Positions 51,495-61,564 of a stretch of 64,000 nucleotides of DNA are shown here, in pieces. Position numbers and translations under genes: made by a program. This DNA is from Mucilaginibacter pedocola (GTDB lineage: Bacteria > Bacteroidota > Bacteroidia > Sphingobacteriales > Sphingobacteriaceae). Position 1 is the first letter of the stretch. Each line of letters starts with the position of its first letter. The notes beneath the pieces were generated by a model that was not told where the DNA came from, did no database searches, and was given only the letters and a program-made list of their open reading frames with translations. The DNA lies in the NCBI RefSeq assembly GCF_002013915.1, contig NZ_MBTF01000004.1, forward strand, positions 124,001 through 188,000, read 5' to 3'.

Positions 51495-52601
51495 TTATTC
51501 TTTCAATAGTCCGGCAAAAAAGGGTTTTAGCTGGTCGGCCAGTATGGCGTGGTCTTCCACACTGGGGTGGGCGCTGCAACCATGCGGTTCCATTGGTTCG
51601 AAAAAGAAAGTTGCCACCTTTTTATCCGTAGGGTACAGGGCATCTACCTTGGCTTTTATTGCGGTAAGGCAGTTTTGCAAAACGATGCGTTCTTTTCCTT
51701 TTATCATGGGGCTGCTTAGCAGGGCAATTTGCGCTTTGGGGTATTTGCTTTTTACCAACTGCACAAATTTTACATACTTGTTGGTAAAAGTAGTAGTATC
51801 AAACGGAGCGCGGGCATGTACGCCATCGCCTTTGCTCATATCGTTGGTGCCAAGGGCAATGCTCACTATCTTAGGGCTGTATTGGCTAAAGTTCCATTTA
51901 TTGGAGCTATTCAGTTGAAGGTCGGTGTTTTCGTAAACCTGCGGCATCGATAGTCCGTCCATATTCCAGGTGCGGTAAACGCCAATGCCGCTTACGCTGG
52001 TTAAAATATAGTTTGTATTTAATGCGCGGGCCACCCTTGGCCCGTAAGCCATGTAAGCATTGTGCTGGTCTATATAATCGCCGCCGCCGCAAACCACGTC
52101 CGACGCATCTGCCGCGGCGCCGCAGGTAATGCTGTTGCCAATAAATTCTATCAATGGCGCGTTGGTAACGCTTAGGGGCGCAACCTTATCGGCCGCTACT
52201 TTTGAAATAATTACGGCGCCTGTTGTTGCCTCAGTAGTTTTGTAAACCCAAACAGTGTGGTTGCCGGCAGATGCATTAATAACTAAGGGTTGGTTAGCAC
52301 TGCCGCCTATGCGTACGCGTTTTTGGTAAACACCGTCAAGCTCATATTGCAGGTAGCTATGCCCGTTGGTGTCGGGCAGTTCGGTATAAATGGCGCATTT
52401 GGTGCCGTTGAAGCTAAAACCAAAGTGCACGGCCGAGCTGATCAGTTCCAGTTTGCGCTGTTTGTTGAACAGGTACCTGCCATAAGGTTTTAGTTTTGCG
52501 GCATACAGCGTATCGGTTTTGGCGAAGGGGGCAGCGTTGGCCGAAGCAAGAGAACTTAATGTTAAAAATACACTTAGAATGGTGCAGATGCGCTTATTCA
52601 T
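51495..52601 (-). CDS. Secreted SGNH/CE2-like carbohydrate esterase
   Basis: Exported esterase of 368 residues with a signal peptide (MNKRICTILS...SANA). The N-terminal jelly-roll (about 25-145) and C-terminal SGNH domain match the carbohydrate esterase family 2 layout, which removes acetyl groups from xylan or glucomannan. The catalytic serine lies in IEFIGNSITCG (block I) and the oxyanion residue in ALGTNDMSKGDG (block III). Block V carries DHA near PHGCSAHPSVEDHAILADQL. In CE2 enzymes the catalytic set is a Ser-His dyad, which fits. It is on the opposite strand to the SusCD genes with a 354-bp gap. Confidence 0.9.
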   Translation of the reverse strand: MNKRICTILSVFLTLSSLASANAAPFAKTDTLYAAKLKPYGRYLFNKQRKLELISSAVHFGFSFNGTKCAIYTELPDTNGHSYLQYELDGVYQKRVRIGGSANQPLVINASAGNHTVWVYKTTEATTGAVIISKVAADKVAPLSVTNAPLIEFIGNSITCGAAADASDVVCGGGDYIDQHNAYMAYGPRVARALNTNYILTSVSGIGVYRTWNMDGLSMPQVYENTDLQLNSSNKWNFSQYSPKIVSIALGTNDMSKGDGVHARAPFDTTTFTNKYVKFVQLVKSKYPKAQIALLSSPMIKGKERIVLQNCLTAIKAKVDALYPTDKKVATFFFEPMEPHGCSAHPSVEDHAILADQLKPFFAGLLKE

Positions 52602-52955
52602 TACGATGCAATTGGTTTACGCAATTATACGGCAGCGAAGTTTAATAGCCAACTTTTAGTGTTTAATTAGCAATTAAGTTAAAAAGCGCAACAGGAGCGC
52701 CCAGGCAATAAAAACTTGTTTATAAAAATGCCTTGGTTAACTATTATTTAAAGCGGGTTATTTTATTGGGTGGCTAAACGTGAACTTAATATTAAATTTA
52801 GCTTAGAATGATATTAGAAACGGATGAGAATTTGTGTTTGTAATTATGATTTGTGTTAACAATGTGGCTTATTATTACAATATCATTAAATATAGTTCAT
52901 TTTTGCTGAATATATCCTTAATACTGCAAAGGTAGTTTCGTGAAAAAAAATATTC
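52602..52955 (+). other. AT-rich intergenic region upstream of susC-like gene
   Basis: This gap of 354 bp is very AT-rich and holds no open frame of note. A weak -7-like TAGTTTCG at 52933-52940 lies 15 nt before the SusC start. TTAAC words occur, but no spaced repeat or clear operator is visible. Confidence 0.4.
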
Positions 52956-55900
52956 ATGAAACAAAATCTACTCAAAACTTGTTTTTGGTCGATTTTAGCC
53001 CTCGTAACATTTGTTATACCGCAGCTATTATTCGCCCAAACCGGTAACCCTATAAGGGGTATCATTATCGACGACCACAACCAGCCAATCCCCGGTGTAA
53101 GTGTTATGGTTAAAGGCACAACATTTGGTACCACCACCGGTGTTGAAGGCCGTTTTACAATTTCGGCTGCTAAAGGCCAGGTACTGGTTATTAAATCTAT
53201 CGGTTACGTTACCGAAGAAATAACCATAGGTGCCGAAACAAACATCTCTGTTCAACTGAAAAACGATTCGAAAGCCTTAACAGAAGTTGTGGTTACAGCT
53301 TATGGTATTAAAAAGGAAGTTCGTAAGTTAGGTTATTCGGTACAGGAAGTAAAAGGTGCCGACCTTGTAAAGGCGCGCGACCCTAACCCTATCAACTCAT
53401 TAGTAGGTAAAGTTGCAGGTTTAACCGTTGGTGCCAACGCCGAAATGCTTGGCCGCCCCGAGCTGGTACTTCGTGGTAGCAAGGATTTGCTTTTTGTGGT
53501 TGACGGCTCACCGGTTAACTCTGATACCTGGAACGTTAGCCCCGATGATATCGAGTCGTACTCGGTATTAAAAGGCCCTAACGCCGCTGCACTTTACGGT
53601 GCAAGGGGTATTAACGGTGCTATTGTTATCACTACCAAAAAAGGTTCTAAAGATGCTAAAGGCTGGCAGGTTGATTTTAACAGCAGCACGCTGTTCGAGC
53701 GTGGCCTTATCGCATCGCCGCAGCCACAAAACGAGTATGGCCGTGGTAACGGTTACCACTACGAGTACCAGGCAAAAGATAACTCTAACGTATACCTGCC
53801 TGCTGCAGATGTATTGTATGACAACGCTAACCGCTTAGGTGAGTACGGCCCGCGCTTTGAAGGCCAGCTGTTGCGCCAGTACGATAGCCCTTACGATCCC
53901 GTAACAGGCAAACGTACTCCTACGCCGTGGTTAGCGCGTGGTGTTAATAACTGGGAGAACTTCATACAAACCGGTATGATATCTACCAACAACTTATCTA
54001 TATCTGCCAGTGGTTCTAATTACGCTTTACGTACATCGTATACCCACATGTACCAAAAAGGTGTAATGCCAAATACCAAGCTTAACTCAGATAACTTTAA
54101 CCTGGGTGCCAGCTATAACATTACTCCCAAATTTTCTGTTGAGGGTAACTTAAACTTTAACAAACAGTACACTCCCAACATTCCTGACGTGAGCTATGGC
54201 CCCAACAGCTATATCTACATGTTTAAAGTATACGGTTCTGCCGATTATGATGTGCGCGACCTTACCGATATTTACAAAGGCCCGCAGGGTGTACCCGGCC
54301 TGGTACAGTACGCACAAGAGTATGGCCGTTTAAATAACCCGTGGTTCATGGCCGAAAAATGGCTGCGCAGCCACGATAAAACCGATATTTACGGTTACTT
54401 AAGGCTGAACTATAAAATTACCAACGACCTGAATGTTGCTTTACGCACACAAATTAGTACCTGGAACCAGAAACGTACCGAGCAGGTGCCTTCATCGGCC
54501 AACTTAAATGCTTATACTTCATGGTATAAATTTGGCTGGTACGGTGACTACCGCGAGGATACCCGCGATCTGTTCGAAAACAATACCGACTTTCAGTTGA
54601 ACTACAACAAAACGGTTGGTAAATGGTCGTTTAATGCTTTGTTAGGTGCTAACCAGCGTTCGTTCAAATACAACTCTTTTTATGGCACAACCAGGGCATT
54701 AGCCATCCCTAACGTATATGTATTATCAAACTCAGTACAAACCCCGCTTACCTATACCTGGGGTTCGAAGATGCAGATATACAGCTCTTTTTACTCGTTT
54801 GATATTGGATACGATAAATACTTCAACATCAACACCACAGGCCGTTATGATAACCTGTCTACTTTCAGGCCGGGCAAACGCGGCTATTTCTACCCATCGG
54901 TGTCGTTATCTTCGGCTATATCAGATTATGTGGAACTGCCTACAGCAATCAGCTTCCTGAAAGTAAGGGGTTCTGCCGCTATGGTGAAAGGTGGTTTAAC
55001 TATACCTACCGTTGGTACAGCTTACCAGCAGGTTAACTTTGGTACCACAAATACCGCTGCGTTATTAAACTACGGTACAGAGTTATACAGCTCTTACGAT
55101 GGCCCAAGTTATGATAACCAAAATACTGTAAGTTTTGCAACTTACTATAACAATATGCCTTCGGTTGCTTACAACAACAGGCTTGCCGACCCTAATCTGG
55201 AATCATACAAACGTATTTCTTACGAGGGTGGTTTAGATATCAAATTCCTGAACAACCGTTTAGGTTTAGATGCTACCTACTTTGATACCGAGAACGGCCC
55301 GCAAATATTCCCGTTACTTACCGCCCCTTCAACTACCTATTCATCCAGAAATGTTAACGCGATCACCACAAGGCGTTCGGGCTTCGAGGTATCGTTAAAC
55401 GGTGCTCCGTTCCGTAACCCTAACGGTTTCTCGTGGGATATTAATGCCAACATCTCTACTTTCAAAGAAACCATTACCGATATTGGTGTAGAAGGCCGTA
55501 CCGACCTTGCTTTGGGTAACCACAACTATAAAGTTGGCGACAGGGTAGACGAGATCTTCGGTACCAAATACCTGCGCGATAAAAGCGGCAATGTGGTATA
55601 CGATGCAACCGGTAACTTGTTAAAAGCTACAGGTGGTAACAGCCAGATATACGGTTCGCTGGGCCATCTTAACCCCGATTACTCTTTCGGCATCAACAAC
55701 AAATTCTCTTACAAAGCCTGGAGCTTTAGCTTCCAGTTTGATGGCCGCGTAGGTGGTAAAATTTACGACTACAACTACTACGCTGCACGCCAGGGCGGTA
55801 CCGATCTTTCAACTGTACAAGGTGTTATTGGTGCAGCACGTTTAGCTGAATGGAACTCTACTAAACAAGGTACACAAGCGCCAACCCCTGCCTTAATTGG

Positions 55901-56333
55901 TAACGAACTTGGCCAGGGTGTTAAGATAGTAAGCGGCACGCCAAAATACGAGAACGGTGTTATCTCTAACCTCGACGAGCTTACGTTTGCTCCTAACACA
56001 ACGCCAATAACTGTTCAGGGGTATTTGAACGGTACCATCAAATCAATCGACGAGGCGTTCATGATCAGCAGGACCTACGCTAAACTGCGTGAGGTAACTA
56101 TCGGTTACACCTTCAACAAAACCTTCCTGCAAAAAGCCGGCATCAAATCGGCAACATTATCACTGGTTGGCCGTAACCTGTTGTACTTCGCTGCACGCAA
56201 AGATTTCGATATCGACCAGTACGCTTCGGGTTACAACTCTGCCGACAGAACAACAGGTGGTGCCCCTGCAAACGGTGCTCTGCAAAGTTCAACCTTCCGC
56301 AGGTTTGGTTTCAACGTTAACCTGAGCTTCTAA
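52956..56333 (+). CDS. SusC/RagA-family TonB-linked outer-membrane protein
   Basis: TonB-dependent outer-membrane importer of 1125 residues. A signal peptide (ending LLFAQ at about residue 28) is followed by a carboxypeptidase-regulatory-like domain (GIIIDDHNQPIPGVSVMVKG) and the plug domain (LTEVVVTAYGIKKEVRKLGY), then the large beta-barrel, which ends in F. There is no N-terminal STN anti-sigma signalling module, so it is not itself a transcription trigger. It pairs with the SusD-like lipoprotein 37 nt downstream. The substrate cannot be inferred from the barrel. Two exported phosphatase genes follow SusD, which favours a phosphorylated substrate. Confidence 0.96.
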   Translation: MKQNLLKTCFWSILALVTFVIPQLLFAQTGNPIRGIIIDDHNQPIPGVSVMVKGTTFGTTTGVEGRFTISAAKGQVLVIKSIGYVTEEITIGAETNISVQLKNDSKALTEVVVTAYGIKKEVRKLGYSVQEVKGADLVKARDPNPINSLVGKVAGLTVGANAEMLGRPELVLRGSKDLLFVVDGSPVNSDTWNVSPDDIESYSVLKGPNAAALYGARGINGAIVITTKKGSKDAKGWQVDFNSSTLFERGLIASPQPQNEYGRGNGYHYEYQAKDNSNVYLPAADVLYDNANRLGEYGPRFEGQLLRQYDSPYDPVTGKRTPTPWLARGVNNWENFIQTGMISTNNLSISASGSNYALRTSYTHMYQKGVMPNTKLNSDNFNLGASYNITPKFSVEGNLNFNKQYTPNIPDVSYGPNSYIYMFKVYGSADYDVRDLTDIYKGPQGVPGLVQYAQEYGRLNNPWFMAEKWLRSHDKTDIYGYLRLNYKITNDLNVALRTQISTWNQKRTEQVPSSANLNAYTSWYKFGWYGDYREDTRDLFENNTDFQLNYNKTVGKWSFNALLGANQRSFKYNSFYGTTRALAIPNVYVLSNSVQTPLTYTWGSKMQIYSSFYSFDIGYDKYFNINTTGRYDNLSTFRPGKRGYFYPSVSLSSAISDYVELPTAISFLKVRGSAAMVKGGLTIPTVGTAYQQVNFGTTNTAALLNYGTELYSSYDGPSYDNQNTVSFATYYNNMPSVAYNNRLADPNLESYKRISYEGGLDIKFLNNRLGLDATYFDTENGPQIFPLLTAPSTTYSSRNVNAITTRRSGFEVSLNGAPFRNPNGFSWDINANISTFKETITDIGVEGRTDLALGNHNYKVGDRVDEIFGTKYLRDKSGNVVYDATGNLLKATGGNSQIYGSLGHLNPDYSFGINNKFSYKAWSFSFQFDGRVGGKIYDYNYYAARQGGTDLSTVQGVIGAARLAEWNSTKQGTQAPTPALIGNELGQGVKIVSGTPKYENGVISNLDELTFAPNTTPITVQGYLNGTIKSIDEAFMISRTYAKLREVTIGYTFNKTFLQKAGIKSATLSLVGRNLLYFAARKDFDIDQYASGYNSADRTTGGAPANGALQSSTFRRFGFNVNLSF

Positions 56334-56370
56334 AGAGACAACCGTGTATAAAAACATTAAAAGAAATAAA

Positions 56371-57954
56371 ATGAAAAATATAACAGTAAAAATAATTTCG
56401 GCCTGCCTCTTGCTGGTACTTTCGGTATCAAGCTGCCAAAAAGGCGAGCTTGACGTTAACCCCAACGCGGGCAACGCCAACTCGGTTGTGCCGGTATCGC
56501 TGATAGTTAACCACCTTACTGCTACGATGATAAGAGCGGATGAGATGCCTTTTTCGAGCAGTGATTATATTCCGTACAAATCTGCACAGATGCAGATATC
56601 AAACTATGCCAAATACTGGAGCACCAACGAAGACACCTGGAACTATAGCGCGCATAGCTACGAGATATTAAAATATGCTGTGCAGTTAGAGATACAGGCC
56701 CAAAGCCAGGTTGGCGCAAATAGCAAATACCTTGCGGTGGCTAAATTCTTCCGTGCTTATGCGGCCGTATGGTTATCGCAGCGTGTGGGCGATATCCCGA
56801 TGACACAAGCCGGCGACCCTGCCTTCCAAACCCCGGTTTTCGACAGCCAGAAAGATGTTTACAAAAACTCGCTGAAATTGCTGGAGGATGCCAACACCAT
56901 CATGACGGCTACAACCTCGGGCCAGCCGGGAGCTGCATTTGATAGTGGCGACATTTTTGGTTTCACTAACCTGCAATGGCAAAAACTAATCAATACTTAC
57001 CGTTTAAGGATATTAATAAGCCTGAGCAAAAGGGCAGATGACACCGCCGACCTGAATGTTAAAACTCAGTTTGCTGCAATAGTGGGTAATGCTACAGCCA
57101 ACCCCATCATGACAGGGAATGCCGATAACATGGTGTACAAGTGGGTAGCCTCTAACCAGTACCCGCCGTTTGCTACCGGTAACAACTCTTATAACAACTT
57201 CCAAAACGTTGGTAAAGCTTTCTTAGATATCACCACATCTACCAAAGACCCTCGTACTTTTGTTGTGGCAACGCCTGTTACTGCTGCGGGTTACGCTTCG
57301 TTCAGCAGCTATATAGGTGCCGATCCGGGTACAGCGCTGGCTACCCTGCAAAACACAGCAGGCAGCTACTCTGGCTTTAACGGCGCACGTTATTTCACCA
57401 ATAACCTGGGCGCTACCGCCGAGCCTTTCTTTTTTATTGGTTACCCGGAGCTTTGCTTCAACATTGCCGAAGGTATTAACCGTGGCTGGGCTTCATCCTT
57501 ATCGGCTGCCGATGCAAAAGCATGGTACGATAAAGGTGTTACAGCATCATTTGCAAACTTTGGTTTAAATACCGGTGCAAGCTCAAACGTTACTGTATCT
57601 GATGTGGGTGGTAAAGCCCTGGGTACTGTAGCTACAGATAATGCTACTTTCCTTGCCAATATTGCTTACAATACTGCTGATGCTTCAGCAGCGCTTGCGC
57701 AAATATTACAGCAAAAATATGTGGCCTTCTTCATGAACTCGGGCTGGGAAGCCTTCATGAACCACCGCCGCACAGGCCTGCCTGCTTTCAGCGAAGGTGG
57801 TGTAGGTATTGGTACAGTAGGTGGCAAGATACCTCACCGCTGGTTATACCCGTTAGACGAGATCAACGCTAACAATGCCAACTATAAAGCCTCTATCACC
57901 AGCCAATACGGCGGTACCGAAGATGTGTTTAAAGATATGTGGCTGATCAAATAA
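56371..57954 (+). CDS. SusD/RagB-family nutrient-binding lipoprotein
   Basis: Surface lipoprotein of 527 residues. The ATG at 56371 is chosen (the open frame begins at a GTG 27 nt earlier). The signal peptide ends in the lipobox VSSC, with lipidated C22. The remainder is the tetratricopeptide-like helical SusD fold, of the SusD-like_2 subtype, with YLAVAKFFRAYAAVWLSQRVGDIPM and the terminal region QQKYVAFFMNSGWEAFMNHRRTGLPAF. It would bind the substrate on the cell surface and cap the SusC barrel. A strong terminator follows 21 nt after the stop, yet phosphatase genes continue on the same strand. Confidence 0.95.
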   Translation: MKNITVKIISACLLLVLSVSSCQKGELDVNPNAGNANSVVPVSLIVNHLTATMIRADEMPFSSSDYIPYKSAQMQISNYAKYWSTNEDTWNYSAHSYEILKYAVQLEIQAQSQVGANSKYLAVAKFFRAYAAVWLSQRVGDIPMTQAGDPAFQTPVFDSQKDVYKNSLKLLEDANTIMTATTSGQPGAAFDSGDIFGFTNLQWQKLINTYRLRILISLSKRADDTADLNVKTQFAAIVGNATANPIMTGNADNMVYKWVASNQYPPFATGNNSYNNFQNVGKAFLDITTSTKDPRTFVVATPVTAAGYASFSSYIGADPGTALATLQNTAGSYSGFNGARYFTNNLGATAEPFFFIGYPELCFNIAEGINRGWASSLSAADAKAWYDKGVTASFANFGLNTGASSNVTVSDVGGKALGTVATDNATFLANIAYNTADASAALAQILQQKYVAFFMNSGWEAFMNHRRTGLPAFSEGGVGIGTVGGKIPHRWLYPLDEINANNANYKASITSQYGGTEDVFKDMWLIK

Positions 57955-57975
57955 TTATCCAAAACAACAACAACG

Positions 57976-58007
57976 GCAGGGGCACATTTTAGTGCCCCTG
58001 CTTTTTT
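57976..58007 (+). terminator. Intrinsic terminator after the SusD gene
   Basis: GCAGGGGCAC at 57976-57985 pairs perfectly with GTGCCCCTGC at 57992-58001, followed by six T. It separates the SusCD genes from the phosphatase genes, allowing partial read-through or an independent promoter. Confidence 0.88.
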
Positions 58008-58021
58008 AATTGATAGGAAAT

Positions 58022-58852
58022 ATGAAAAAACTACTAACCGTATTGGCCTTTGCAACGCTGTTTGCAGCCAATGCTTTTGCCCAAATTGCCGATAGCACCA
58101 AACGCCACGTTACCCTGCAAGGGGCAGCAAACTTCCGCGATCTGGGAGGCTATAAAACCAAAAGCGGTAAAACCGTCAAATGGGGTAAAATATACCGCAG
58201 TGCCGATATTAGTAAGTTAACTGATGCCGATATTGCCGTATTGCAAAGCAAAAATATTGCTTATGATATTGATTTTCGCGGCAACCAGGAATCGGCACAG
58301 GCCCCTGATAAACTTATACCGGGTGTAAAATACACTTTGTTGCCTGCCGGCAGCGATAGCCTGGGCAACTGGATGAAAGAAATGGCTGCTGCGCCAAAAG
58401 GCAAAGATGTGGGCGATTCGTTGCTTACTTCGTTTTACGGTAACACGCGTTATTTAACGGCAAGGTATAAGCCTTTCTTCGACCAATTGCTTACCGTGCC
58501 CGATAACGAGAGCCTGATGTTCCATTGTACTGCCGGGAAAGACCGTACGGGTATTGCCGCTGCCTTGTTCTTATACAGCCTGGGCGTGCCTTACGAAACC
58601 ATTGTAGAAGATTACACTGCCACCAACTACTACCGCACTGCCGAGAACAGCCGCTCGATAAAAGGTATGATGGCTATGCTGCATGTTGAGGAAGCAACTG
58701 CAAAATCAATGATGGCGGCTAAAAAAGAGTATCTTGATGCCACGTTTACGGCTATAAACAAGCAGTACGGTTCGGTAGATAACTTTATTAAAAACCAGCT
58801 GGGGCTGAATAATAAACAGCTTACCGTGCTGAAAAGTAAATACCTGGAATAG
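58022..58852 (+). CDS. Exported tyrosine phosphatase-like protein (DSP/inositol phosphatase fold)
   Basis: Exported cysteine phosphatase of 276 residues. The ATG at 58022 gives a good signal peptide (MKKLLTVLAFATLFAANAFAQ). The active-site loop is HCTAGKDRTG, with nucleophile C169 and the arginine within the C-x5-R motif. Upstream segments (NFRDLGGY, KIYRSADISKLT) match the bacterial tyrosine phosphatase family Y_phosphatase3 (LipA/PtpB type), some members of which also cleave phosphoinositides. Export points to a substrate outside the cytoplasm rather than signalling. It follows the SusD terminator and precedes an exported metallophosphatase by 22 nt. Confidence 0.9.
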   Translation: MKKLLTVLAFATLFAANAFAQIADSTKRHVTLQGAANFRDLGGYKTKSGKTVKWGKIYRSADISKLTDADIAVLQSKNIAYDIDFRGNQESAQAPDKLIPGVKYTLLPAGSDSLGNWMKEMAAAPKGKDVGDSLLTSFYGNTRYLTARYKPFFDQLLTVPDNESLMFHCTAGKDRTGIAAALFLYSLGVPYETIVEDYTATNYYRTAENSRSIKGMMAMLHVEEATAKSMMAAKKEYLDATFTAINKQYGSVDNFIKNQLGLNNKQLTVLKSKYLE

Positions 58853-58874
58853 GAACAATACTAATATATTACAG

Positions 58875-59846
58875 ATGAAGAGGAGAGATTTTGTAAAGAA
58901 TGCCGGGCTATCGGTCCTGGGCGTATCGTTGCTTGGCCCCGTAGAGGCTTTGGCCGAGGGTAACGTTACGCATTTAGAGAGCGACGAACTTTCGCCATCG
59001 GCAAGCATGGCAGATGAGTACCCGCTGCACTTTATTGCCCTTGGCGATTGGGGCCGCAGCGGCGAATATGGCCAGGCCGAGGTAGGTAAGCAAATGGGCG
59101 ATTGGGCACGCAGTAACCCTAACAAATTTGTAATATCGGTAGGGGATAACTTTTACCCCAAAGGCGTCGTAAGCGAGCACGACCCGCTTTGGAACTTCAC
59201 TTTCGAGAACATCTACACAGCGTTTTCGCTGCAGTGCGATTGGTACCCCGTGCTGGGCAACCACGACTACATGACCGACCCCGAAGCGCAGGTACGTTAC
59301 AGCAAAATTAGCCGTCGTTGGCGCATGCCATCGCTATATTACAGTAAGGAGATGAGCCTTGGCCCAAATGCCAAAGCGCTGTTTGTAATGATAGATACCG
59401 ACCCCTTCCTGTTCGAAGAAAAAAAGGACTATGTGGCTAAGCAAATGGAATGGATAAACACCACCCTGGCCAACGCATCGGCAGATGTGAAATGGAAGAT
59501 AGTAGTTGGGCACCACCCGTACTACACCGTTGGCCCGCGCATAAAAAACTACGATACGCTAACCATGCGCAAAGCGCTAACCAACGTTTTCGAAAAGCAT
59601 AAGGTGGACGTTTACCTTTCCGGCCACGACCATTCTTTGCAGCACCTTAAGCCCGAAGGTTTTACGCACCAGTTTATCTCGGGCGCAGGCTCCGAGCTTA
59701 CACCGGTTACCGATGGCGTACCGTACAGCAAATTTGCAGCCTCGCAGCATGGCTTTATGTATTTTTCGGTAGCTGCCAATAAGCTGAGAGTAAAAGCTAT
59801 AAACGACACCGGTGCTATGCTGTATCAAACAGAACTTACTAAATAA
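58875..59846 (+). CDS. Tat-exported purple-acid-type metallophosphatase
   Basis: Exported metallophosphoesterase of 323 residues with a Tat leader (MKRRDFVKNAGLSVLGVSLL, RRDFVK matching the twin-arginine consensus). Motifs: FIALGDWGRSG, VISVGDNFYPKGV, PVLGNHDYM, VGHHPYYT and YLSGHDHSLQHL, in the order and with the GDWG opening of small purple acid phosphatases (ACP5-like). It should hydrolyse phosphomonoesters in the periplasm or at the cell surface. It sits 22 nt after the exported tyrosine phosphatase-like gene and probably shares its transcript. Together they form the phosphatase half of the SusCD locus. Confidence 0.93.
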   Translation: MKRRDFVKNAGLSVLGVSLLGPVEALAEGNVTHLESDELSPSASMADEYPLHFIALGDWGRSGEYGQAEVGKQMGDWARSNPNKFVISVGDNFYPKGVVSEHDPLWNFTFENIYTAFSLQCDWYPVLGNHDYMTDPEAQVRYSKISRRWRMPSLYYSKEMSLGPNAKALFVMIDTDPFLFEEKKDYVAKQMEWINTTLANASADVKWKIVVGHHPYYTVGPRIKNYDTLTMRKALTNVFEKHKVDVYLSGHDHSLQHLKPEGFTHQFISGAGSELTPVTDGVPYSKFAASQHGFMYFSVAANKLRVKAINDTGAMLYQTELTK

Positions 59847-59867
59847 GGCCTTACATTTACTAAACAC

Positions 59868-59900
59868 AAAGCCGCCCGTTTTATGCAGGTGGCTTTTTTT
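59868..59900 (+). terminator. Intrinsic terminator after the phosphatase genes
   Basis: AAAGCCGCC at 59868-59876 pairs with GGTGGCTTT at 59888-59896 (one G-T wobble), followed by more T. Confidence 0.75.
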
Positions 59901-60055
59901 GTTCCATTTTGCCGATGAGGAAAATAAACATGCATCTTGTAGGTATTAGTTAATGCAAAATTGTCTTTTAACAGGATAAGCAATATCTTGGGGAGGCGTA
60001 TGCCTGCCTTACGGGCAGGCTTTGTTCATCAATTAATTTAACCGATATTACCGTA

Positions 60056-61564
60056 GTGTTGCACTTGTTGGCCAATATATTTTTGGTATTCCATTTTTTT
60101 ATGCCTTTGCCCGGTGGAGCTGTAGCTGCAGTTCCACAGTCGGTTAATGGCGAAATGCGCACTTTAAGTTTCATTGGTACACACGCCGATGATGCGCCCG
60201 TTGTAACTATTGCGGCCGATGATATGTACCCCTGCGATGGTACAGCGGTAAATTTTACAGCCTCAGTAGAAAACGGCGGGGTTAATGTATACCAATGGCT
60301 GGTAAACGGCAGGGCGGTTGGCGGCAGTTCGCCAACGTTTAGCCTTCAAAATGCCAACCCCAAAATAGCCGCCGAAGATGAGGTGCAATGTGTGGTTACC
60401 AACCTGCAAAACGGATTAGTGGGTTCATCTAACAAAATTATGGGCATTCACACCCGCGAGTACCACATACCTACCATCGAACTTTATTTTATTACCAATA
60501 CCAGTTCTACCGGTACCAAAGCATTTTGTGCGGGTACAGAAGTAACAATAGGCACAGCATTGCACCTCAATTACCAGGATGCTACGCTTAACTATACATT
60601 GCAATGGCATGTAAACGGTGTAGATGTACCTAACCGCAATAACGCCTTTGTTACCAGGGATCTGAAAAACGGGGATGAAATAACTTGTACCTTTCATATC
60701 ACCGCGAAATGTGTAGGTGTAGCCACTGCCGAATCGAATACGTTGAAAGTGGAGATATTACCCAACGAGGCACCTTCGGTAACCATTACGCCTGAAAGCG
60801 ATGTATGTATTGGCCCCCCAATTACTTTTACTGCCAGCCTTACCGGCACGCCCGGCGTGGTTAATTACCAGTGGCGCGTAAACGGTAACCCGGCCGGCAG
60901 CAACTCCGCCCAATTTAGTAGCACCAACCTAAAAAATGGCGATGTATTGAGTTGCGGCATAACCAATACCAACGGCTGTGGCATAAGCACGGCGGTTTCT
61001 AACGAAGTTACCATTGATGGCGCACCCTCGGAAAGCAACAGCGTAAGTATCACGTCATCAAAGCCGGATAATATTATAGAGGAGAATGAACTGATAACTT
61101 TTACAGCCCACCCGCAGTATGCGCAAAATTTGAGTTACCAATGGACGGTTAACGGAAACAGTGCTGGCACCAATAGCGCAACATTTTCGTCGGCAACGCT
61201 TACCCTTGGCGATAAGGTTGCCTGCACGGTAACCACTGCCGATAAATGTGTATTGCCGCGCATGGCTGAATCAAATGTAATTACTGTGGTTATGTTGGTA
61301 CCCGTGGTTATTCCTAATACTTTTACGCCTAATGCCGATGGCGTTAATGACACCTGGAAAATAAACGCCCTGTTGGCCTACCCCGATTGTGTTATAAATA
61401 TTTATAACCGTTATGGCAGCATGGTGTACGATGCTAAAAGTTATACCGGCGGTTGGGATGGTACATATAAAGGCACAGCGTTGCCGGCGGGTACCTATTA
61501 TTACATCATCAAACCCACCAAAAAAGGCCCAAAATATTCGGGGAATGTTACCATTATCAGGTAA
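60056..61564 (+). CDS. Ig-repeat protein with T9SS type B sorting domain
   Basis: Secreted protein of 502 residues beginning at GTG, with a hydrophobic start (LLANIFLVFHFFMPLPGGAVA). Four Ig/PKD-like repeats follow, each with a cysteine and a Y-Q-W-x-V-N-G core (VYQWLVNGRAVGG, TLQWHVNGVDVPN, NYQWRVNGNPAGS, SYQWTVNGNSAGT). The C-terminal 85 residues (PNTFTPNADGVNDTWKI ... GWDGTYKGTALPAGTYYYII) are the gliding-motility-associated CHU_C sorting domain of type IX secretion. The protein would be secreted and attached at the surface, probably as an adhesin. A 19-bp hairpin GCCTGCC/GGGCAGGC lies about 40 nt upstream of the start. From 61565 to 61675 I see no gene. Confidence 0.88.
   Translation: MLHLLANIFLVFHFFMPLPGGAVAAVPQSVNGEMRTLSFIGTHADDAPVVTIAADDMYPCDGTAVNFTASVENGGVNVYQWLVNGRAVGGSSPTFSLQNANPKIAAEDEVQCVVTNLQNGLVGSSNKIMGIHTREYHIPTIELYFITNTSSTGTKAFCAGTEVTIGTALHLNYQDATLNYTLQWHVNGVDVPNRNNAFVTRDLKNGDEITCTFHITAKCVGVATAESNTLKVEILPNEAPSVTITPESDVCIGPPITFTASLTGTPGVVNYQWRVNGNPAGSNSAQFSSTNLKNGDVLSCGITNTNGCGISTAVSNEVTIDGAPSESNSVSITSSKPDNIIEENELITFTAHPQYAQNLSYQWTVNGNSAGTNSATFSSATLTLGDKVACTVTTADKCVLPRMAESNVITVVMLVPVVIPNTFTPNADGVNDTWKINALLAYPDCVINIYNRYGSMVYDAKSYTGGWDGTYKGTALPAGTYYYIIKPTKKGPKYSGNVTIIR

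Noticed and set aside
60002..60020. A terminator hairpin GCCTGCC/GGGCAGGC before the T9SS gene.
   Set aside because: The stem is strong but the T-run afterwards is short and it lies well after the previous terminator; noted only as a hairpin.
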